Assembly: GCA_009731375.1 (NCBI GenBank)
Contig: BJOX01000264.1
Location: 441,700-461,710, forward strand
Origin: Paulinella micropora
Taxonomy: Eukaryota; Cercozoa; Imbricatea; Euglyphida
DNA length: 20,011 nt
Direction: 5' to 3'
In this document: piece after piece, positions 15,758-20,011 of the stretch
Numbering within the stretch: the stretch's first letter is position 1
How the letters are laid out: each line of letters opens with the position of its first letter
Notes under the pieces: generated by a model
What the model was told of the DNA's origin: nothing
What the model saw: the letters and a program-made list of their open reading frames with translations, nothing else
Database searches by the model: none
Position numbers and translations under genes: made by a program

Positions 15758-18211
15758 ATGGCGCAAGCCGAGGAGATCCGGACTGAGACGGGCCCGCTGG
15801 ACTATGATTACACCGAGAAGGAAGTGAAGCTCTGCCAGAAAAATCTCCAGAATAACAAATCGTGCTCACCGGATAAGATCAAGAACGAGATGCTCAAGTA
15901 CGGAGGCACGCGGATTGTGAGCTTTCTGGTACGCTTCTTCAACTGGTTGAAATCGTGCGAATACAGTCCCAATGATTGGGGCAAAGCAATTATCGTCAAC
16001 ATCCCAAAAGGAGGCGACCCAACCGATCCGGAAAATAGGAGAGACATCGCGATCCTGAGCTGTCTGGGTAAGATGTATCTGTCTCTTATGGCGGCGAGGC
16101 TTACGGCTTTCATCGATCAGCCGGGCTTGCTGCGCCCAGAGCAGGGTGGGTCCCGGCCAAAACGTGGTACGGGAGACCAGATTTTTGTCCTGAAGGAGCG
16201 TCTGCGCCTTAGACAACAAGCTGGCCTCCCTTCTTTCGTTTTGTTCGTGGATCTGAGAAAGGCATTCCCTACGGTATGGCGGGCCAGGTTGTTTCAGAGG
16301 CTAACCCAGATGGGGGTACAAGGCAAGTTCTATCGCATTCTGCGGCGTTTTTACCGAAGAACGTCATCGCGAGTGCTAGTCGATGGCGAACTCACTGGTG
16401 AAGTGCTGGAAGAGATGGGAGTTCAGCAAGGGTCGCCGTTGTCACCGTCGCTGTTCAACGTCTTCATGGATGAGCTAACGGTCCGAATCGCGAAAGAGTT
16501 GGAGATCGAGGACCTCAACCGCATCGAAGACATACGGACCCTGCTTTACGCCGACGACGTTGCGGTAATTGCGCATAGTGTCACGGAGCTTCAACAGATT
16601 GTAAATGTCGTGGCGACATTCGTGGAGGACTATCGGCTTGAAATCAACCTGAAACCGGGCAAGACGGAAGTCATGCCGATATACGGGCACGCCAAGTCAA
16701 AAAAGTCGCCCCCATGCGTGAGGTTCCGGGGCAAGGTTCTCAACGTCACCGACCACTACAAATACCTGGGAGTTCTGCTCACGGACACCCTCTCCGATAA
16801 ACCGCAAGCGAAGCGGGCGGCGGAAATCACTGTAGCGGGAACGGCTGCCTGCTACCCCCTCTGGATTGCCCATGAAGTTCCAGCGCGTCTTCGGCTGATG
16901 AATTGGCAGCAAATGGTTGGCGCAAAGTTGCTTTACGCATCGGCTTTTTGGGATCTGCCGGGCGCCAACAAGCTGAGTAAGCTGGAGGGCGCGTTGGTAG
17001 CGCCCCTGCGGGTCATCTTGGGTGTTGGTACGCGCACAAGCGGCTGCATCACCAGGGGTTTAGGCCGCACGCCGAGTTTTAGCATCCTTGCCAAGGCGGC
17101 CCGGCTTCGGTTCCTAGGGCGCATCGAGTTACTGGGCAACACAGCGCTAACACGCAGGCTTTACAACACGGGTCGGTGCAAATGGAAGGAAGATACGGAA
17201 AATTTGATCTTAGCAGATCACAGGCTGCGGGAGGGCTTGGATGCGCTCAAGCGGGTCGTGAACGAAGATGGCACGGTAGATGATAAGGACTGGCGGGCCG
17301 CTCTGGCGAACTGGAACGAGGTGGTAAAGCAATGGTCTGTCCGGCAGGAAGTAGCTGGCTGGGAGCGGCAGGCTAAGCCCTCTGATGGGCTTAGGGTGCT
17401 GCTTAGCCAGATGTCTTCCCGCTCTGCTTTCCCACGTTGGCGGGCGCTGGAGGGGGGAAGTCACAACCTTATCAGAAGGCGATTGTTGAGCTGCAACAAT
17501 CGCCTTCGCCTCTACCGATCCAAATTTGGCTCATGCTCGCCGGACTGCTCAAGCTGTTTCGCCTTGTGTGGCACTGAGGTTAACGAGTCGTTACGTCACT
17601 TCCTGCTGCATTGCCCAACGTTTGCGAGCTCTCGTGAGGCACTGTTTAAGTTTATCGATGAGGCGCAAGCCCGGCAGCCCCTCATGCTGAATCGAGGAGG
17701 GCTTTATCACAGGGAACTGCGGGAGGCAGAGGAGGAGATGAGGCTCTTCAAAGAGGAATGGCTGAAGGGGGAGGATGAAAAGATGGCGGCGATGCTCGGC
17801 GTTTTGTTTATCCCTGTCCCAGAAGAGGTGGAGGAGGAGTTAGGAAGGTTTGTTGCCACCATCTGGAAGGAGTGGGAGGAGTTGGAGGCGCAGACCAGGG
17901 AGGCAGAGGGGGCGGAGGAGGAGGAGGAGGTGATCGACCTCACGGTCGTTCAGGAGGTGGGTAGAAGGAGGGGAAGGCCTAGTCAGGTAGAATGTCTGGC
18001 TAGATCTGTTGTAGGTGGAGGCCAGCGCAGCGTCGCGGACCTCTTCTCGGCAGATAACTCCTCTTACTCCATGCACCCACTTGCACATGCACAGCACGCT
18101 CACTTGCACATTGCACCGCCAGTCGAATCTTTGGAGCGGAGCCGCGTCACCGAACGGCCCCGTGAGACCAATCAGGCACATGTCCGACAGGATCAAAGGC
18201 CAATTGACTGA
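15758..18211 (+). CDS. LINE-type reverse transcriptase with C-terminal zinc knuckle, acidic region and AT-hook-like motif
   Basis: The product would copy element RNA into DNA at a nicked target. The frame is open from 15230, but everything before about 15730 is microsatellite and element B, so I place the first plausible Met at 15758; the natural start is probably lost by 5' truncation. In numbering from 15230, visible motifs are: fingers block WGKAIIVNIPKGGD from residue 250; RPEQGGSR; motif A VDLRKAFPTV with catalytic Asp341; motif B GVQQGSPLSPSLFN from 397; motif C YADD 440-443; LEINLKPGKT; thumb-side YKYLGVLL from 510. A Cys/His cluster follows: C769, C773, C776, C780, H790, C795. Then come a Glu-rich stretch, VIDLTVV (901-907) and RRRGRPS (912-918). 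The frame has no internal stop and ends TGA TAA. All catalytic aspartates are present, so this copy may be only recently inactive. The LINE clade is unresolved. Confidence 0.88.
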   Translation: MAQAEEIRTETGPLDYDYTEKEVKLCQKNLQNNKSCSPDKIKNEMLKYGGTRIVSFLVRFFNWLKSCEYSPNDWGKAIIVNIPKGGDPTDPENRRDIAILSCLGKMYLSLMAARLTAFIDQPGLLRPEQGGSRPKRGTGDQIFVLKERLRLRQQAGLPSFVLFVDLRKAFPTVWRARLFQRLTQMGVQGKFYRILRRFYRRTSSRVLVDGELTGEVLEEMGVQQGSPLSPSLFNVFMDELTVRIAKELEIEDLNRIEDIRTLLYADDVAVIAHSVTELQQIVNVVATFVEDYRLEINLKPGKTEVMPIYGHAKSKKSPPCVRFRGKVLNVTDHYKYLGVLLTDTLSDKPQAKRAAEITVAGTAACYPLWIAHEVPARLRLMNWQQMVGAKLLYASAFWDLPGANKLSKLEGALVAPLRVILGVGTRTSGCITRGLGRTPSFSILAKAARLRFLGRIELLGNTALTRRLYNTGRCKWKEDTENLILADHRLREGLDALKRVVNEDGTVDDKDWRAALANWNEVVKQWSVRQEVAGWERQAKPSDGLRVLLSQMSSRSAFPRWRALEGGSHNLIRRRLLSCNNRLRLYRSKFGSCSPDCSSCFALCGTEVNESLRHFLLHCPTFASSREALFKFIDEAQARQPLMLNRGGLYHRELREAEEEMRLFKEEWLKGEDEKMAAMLGVLFIPVPEEVEEELGRFVATIWKEWEELEAQTREAEGAEEEEEVIDLTVVQEVGRRRGRPSQVECLARSVVGGGQRSVADLFSADNSSYSMHPLAHAQHAHLHIAPPVESLERSRVTERPRETNQAHVRQDQRPID

Positions 18212-18217
18212 TAAGTC

Positions 18218-18218
<1 letters not shown>
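18158..18218 (+). other. LINE 3' terminus shared with SINEs
   Basis: CGTGAGAC, AGGCACATGT, GATCAAAGGCCAATTGAC, GATAAGTCT then ATT aligns with the SINE terminus GGTGAGAC, AGGCGCATGT, GCATCAGCCATTGACAGA, GAAGCACT then ATT (SINE copy S3 at 18421-18470; S4 and S5 on the minus strand). Roughly two thirds of positions agree, with small gaps. In LINE/SINE pairs this is where the reverse transcriptase recognises template RNA. Confidence 0.65.

Positions 18219-18278
<60 letters not shown>
18219..18278. repeat. (ATT)n tract, LINE tail
   Basis: About 20 pure ATT units between the LINE terminus and the first base of SINE S3. Confidence 0.97.
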
Positions 18279-18469
18279 GGACACCGTGATAGCCCAGTGG
18301 TCAAGTTCTACCATCTGGGCCCTGTCGCCAGTTCGATTCCCGTCGGTGCCACCAGTATNNNNNNNNNNNNNNNNNNNNNNNNNNNNNNNNNNNNNNNNNN
18401 NNNNNNNNNNNNNNNNNNNNCGATGGAGGCGCATGTGCAGAAATGCATCAGCCATTGACAGAGAAGCAC

Positions 18470-18470
<1 letters not shown>
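18279..18470 (+). mobile_element. tRNA-derived SINE, copy S3 (interrupted by a gap)
   Basis: Box A at 18290-18300, box B at 18330-18340, GCCACCA at the end of the tRNA-like head, gap at 18359-18420, then the tail GATGGAGGCGCATGTGCAG...AGAGAAGCACT ending in ATT units (18471-18500). It gives both ends of the SINE in one orientation directly downstream of the LINE. Confidence 0.8.
18359..18420. other. Assembly gap (N run)
   Basis: 62 unknown bases within SINE S3. Comparison with S5 (266 bp) suggests about 125-150 bp of body should be here, so the gap length is probably not accurate. Confidence 1.
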
Positions 18471-18503
<33 letters not shown>

Positions 18504-18527
18504 TTTGTTGCTGTTGTTGCTGTTGTT
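18471..18527. repeat. (ATT)n then (TTG)n tract
   Basis: ATT tail of S3 passing into TTGTTGCTG units, then ACTTAAGAACATC. The reverse complement of this whole order is present at 19229-19418. Confidence 0.9.
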
Positions 18528-18537
18528 ACTTAAGAAC

Positions 18538-18563
18538 ATCTATCTATCTATCCATCGATCTAC

Positions 18564-18633
<70 letters not shown>

Positions 18634-18635
18634 CC
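18538..18635. repeat. (TATC)n array
   Basis: About 23 units of ATCT, inverted relative to most tetranucleotide arrays in the window. It precedes a 3' fragment of repeat X. Confidence 0.95.
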
Positions 18636-18670
18636 TTTTTTCTGACATTAGTCGATATTTCATCTATCTA
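18636..18670 (+). mobile_element. Repeat X, 3'-end fragment
   Basis: TTTTTTCTGACATTAGTCGA then TATTTCATCTATCT, the same last ~35 bp that end the full copies. The TATTTCAT variant matches copy 2 (13099) and not copy 1. It lies directly in front of X copy 3. Confidence 0.65.
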
Positions 18671-19120
18671 ATTAGGGGATGGTGTGGGTGTGCTGGGCCC
18701 GTGGTGGGGTGCCTTATGTGTGCCTAGCCATACGCCTATAAGTCACATGCCGAAATAGCGACGGGAAGCACAATCCTGTTCCCTCAGGGTGCCCTTTCTC
18801 GCTTGTTGAGCCCGGAATAAAACCCACAGTGCTCTGTCGGTTTATACTAGACTGTCGAACAGTCTCGAAACTCCATCTGCTTACTGGGTCCTCTGTAATG
18901 GAGGTGGGAGCTCGTTCTGCAAGGGGCGCTTATGGAACGAGCCCTGGCCCCGCCTGGTACTAGGGAGCTTTGGTATCGCCTGTATCAGTCCCTTCCGTGC
19001 AAACATCACGGCTTAGCTGGGCATCGGGTTAATACTTTACCCACAGACTTCCTTGGTTGACGAAATCAGAAGCTCCTTTTTTCTGACATTAGTCGATATC
19101 TCATCTATCTATCTATCTAT
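18671..19120 (+). mobile_element. Dispersed repeat X, copy 3 (5'-truncated) with (TATC)n tail
   Basis: Reverse complement of copies 1 and 2 from AATTAGGGGATGGTGTGG to GATATCTCATCTATC. Relative to copy 2 it lacks about 75 bp at the variable end, while the tail end is complete and followed by TATC units. This polarity of loss is what incomplete reverse transcription produces. Confidence 0.7.
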
Positions 19121-19127
19121 CTGACCA

Positions 19128-19194
19128 TCTGTCTAGCACGAAACTGGTATACCTAGAAGAATGAACTATTGCACCATACAGAAAATAGATAGAC

Positions 19195-19232
<38 letters not shown>
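19128..19232 (+). repeat. Copy of the 14395-14455 sequence followed by (GATA)n
   Basis: ACTGGTATACCTAGAAGAAT, GAACTATTGCACCATACAG, AAAATAGATAGACAGATAG. About 85 percent identical to 14400-14455. The GATA array extends to about 19232. Confidence 0.75.
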
Positions 19233-19234
<2 letters not shown>

Positions 19235-19418
19235 GTTCTTAAGTAACAACAACCAATAACGATAACAACAACAACAACAACAACAACAGCAACAACAACA
19301 ACGACAACGACGACGACGACAACAACAACAACAACAACAATAACAACAACAACAACAACAACAACAATAATAATAATAATAATAATAATAACAACAATAT
19401 AATAATAATAACAATAAT
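19233..19418. repeat. (AAC)n/(GAC)n/(AAT)n trinucleotide array
   Basis: GTTCTTAAGTAACAACAACC, then AAC, a short ACG/GAC block near 19300-19320, AAC again, then AAT units up to the SINE S4 tail. The polyvaline, polycysteine and polytyrosine frames on the minus strand are artefacts. Confidence 0.93.
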
Positions 19419-19647
19419 AGTGCTTCTCTGTCAATGGCTGATGCATTTCTGCACATGCGCCTCCATCGTCTCACCCGTGAGGGGAGTACGAAGAATTGAC
19501 GATAAGCTCTAATGACACCCCCGCAAGGGCAGTTCCAACACTTCCAGACGGACCGGTATGTTCAATGAAAATACTGGTCCAGAAATAGACCGGTATGTTC
19601 AATGAGAATACTGGTGGCACTGACGGGAATCGAACTGGCGACAGGGC
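19419..19647 (-). mobile_element. tRNA-derived SINE, copy S4, 5'-truncated
   Basis: Minus-strand tail (AGAGAAGCACT then ATT) lies at 19419; the body with two ACATACCGG segments follows, and the copy stops inside the tRNA-like head at GCCCTGTCGCC. Box B is present but box A is missing. The break runs straight into the (AAT)n tail of S5, as expected for a 5'-truncated insertion into that tail. Confidence 0.8.
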
Positions 19648-19653
19648 AATAAC

Positions 19654-19691
<38 letters not shown>
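19648..19691. repeat. (AAT)n tract, tail of SINE S5
   Basis: AAT units with one AAC near the left end, between truncated S4 and complete S5. Confidence 0.93.
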
Positions 19692-19693
<2 letters not shown>

Positions 19694-19955
19694 GTGCTTC
19701 TCTGTCAATGGCTGATGCATTTCTGCACATGCGCCTCCATCGTCTCACCCGTGAGGGGAGTACGAAGAATTGACGATAAGCTCTAATGACACCTCCGCAA
19801 GGGCAGTTCCAACACTTCCAGACGGGCCGGTATGCTCAATGAAAATACTGGTCCAGAAATAGACCGGTATGTTCAATGAAGATACTGTGGCACCGACGGG
19901 AATCGAACTGGCGACAGGGCCCAGATGGTAGAACTTGACCACTGGGCTATCACGG

Positions 19956-19957
<2 letters not shown>
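19692..19957 (-). mobile_element. tRNA-derived SINE, copy S5, near full length (266 bp)
   Basis: The most complete copy. On the minus strand: head with box A (complement of 19939-19949) and box B (complement of 19899-19909), GCCAC, two tandem body segments, then TTGGAACTGCCCTTGCGG, GTACTCCCCTCACGGGTGAG and the LINE-like tail ending AGAGAAGCACT then ATT. It lacks the first two or three bases (GGA) seen in S2 and S3. The CCA following the head is disrupted here (ACAGTATC). Confidence 0.85.

Positions 19958-19990
<33 letters not shown>
19958..19990. repeat. (AAT)n tract, tail of SINE S6
   Basis: Eleven AAT units separating the S5 head from the S6 tail. Confidence 0.95.
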
Positions 19991-19991
<1 letters not shown>

Positions 19992-20011
19992 GTGCTTCTC
20001 TGTCAATGGCT
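19991..20011 (-). mobile_element. tRNA-derived SINE, copy S6, tail only
   Basis: AGTGCTTCTCTGTCAATGGC at the window edge is the start (plus-strand view) of another SINE in the same orientation as S4 and S5. The rest lies outside the window. Confidence 0.75.

Larger units (their letters stand above)
15729..18218 (+). mobile_element. Non-LTR retrotransposon (LINE), 5'-truncated, with (ATT)n tail
   Basis: About 2.5 kb between two (ATT)n tracts. It encodes one long reverse transcriptase frame that is open to within 7 bp of the tail. No endonuclease domain (neither an APE type upstream nor a recognisable restriction-like motif after the zinc knuckle) is visible. Either the element is 5'-truncated, as most LINE copies are, or its endonuclease lay in the sequence replaced by element B. 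The last ~60 bp resemble the local SINE tail. Confidence 0.85.

Noticed and set aside
17840-18304. Minus-strand open frames opposite the 3' part of the reverse transcriptase
   Set aside because: They are shadows of the sense frame, and some continue into the (ATT)n complement.

Overview
The window looks like an intergenic, repeat-dense piece of a eukaryotic nuclear draft assembly. The evidence is a non-LTR retrotransposon reverse transcriptase, tRNA-derived SINEs with Pol III A and B boxes, a MITE-like foldback family, four runs of N, and simple-sequence DNA over well over half of its length. No conserved host gene, rRNA or functional tRNA is visible. I cannot name the species. The only convincing coding region uses the standard code and has a fairly GC-rich codon choice.

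Layout. 1-175: partial SINE with an (AAT)n tract. 430-1297: GATA, GGTA and CATA tetranucleotide arrays around short spacers. 1380-2975: pentanucleotide arrays (GGATA family, then TGATA family) bracketed by a duplicated ~55-bp sequence. 3014-3224 and 4398-4608: two copies of a ~212-bp hairpin element, separated by GATA and GTAT arrays. 4613-5990: short cassettes repeated many times between (GTAT)n tracts. 6150-9830: trinucleotide, GGTA, GGAA, GATA and hexanucleotide arrays with recurring cassettes. 9850-11258: three diverged tandem units, the third carrying two more hairpin elements. 11570-13722: GATA arrays carrying seven copies of a 54-bp cassette and two copies of a ~470-bp dispersed repeat (called X here). 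13722-14455: GTAT and GATA arrays with a third cassette family. 14568-18500: a run of retroelements, each ending in (ATT)n, including the LINE at 15729-18218. 18636-20011: a third copy of X inside a large inverted repeat, then a head-to-tail series of SINEs.

How the parts fit together. The LINE encodes reverse transcriptase motifs, a C-terminal zinc knuckle, and then an acidic SUMO-interaction-like motif and an AT-hook-like motif. Its last ~60 bp resemble the last ~60 bp of the local SINEs, and both end in (ATT)n. This suggests the SINEs are mobilised by this LINE family. Successive elements sit in or beside the (ATT)n tail of the previous one. X shows a parallel pattern: three copies share one end with a (TATC)n tail and differ at the other end as expected from 5' truncation. 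My inference is that much of the microsatellite load here was seeded by retroelement tails and then expanded, with new insertions landing preferentially in those tails.
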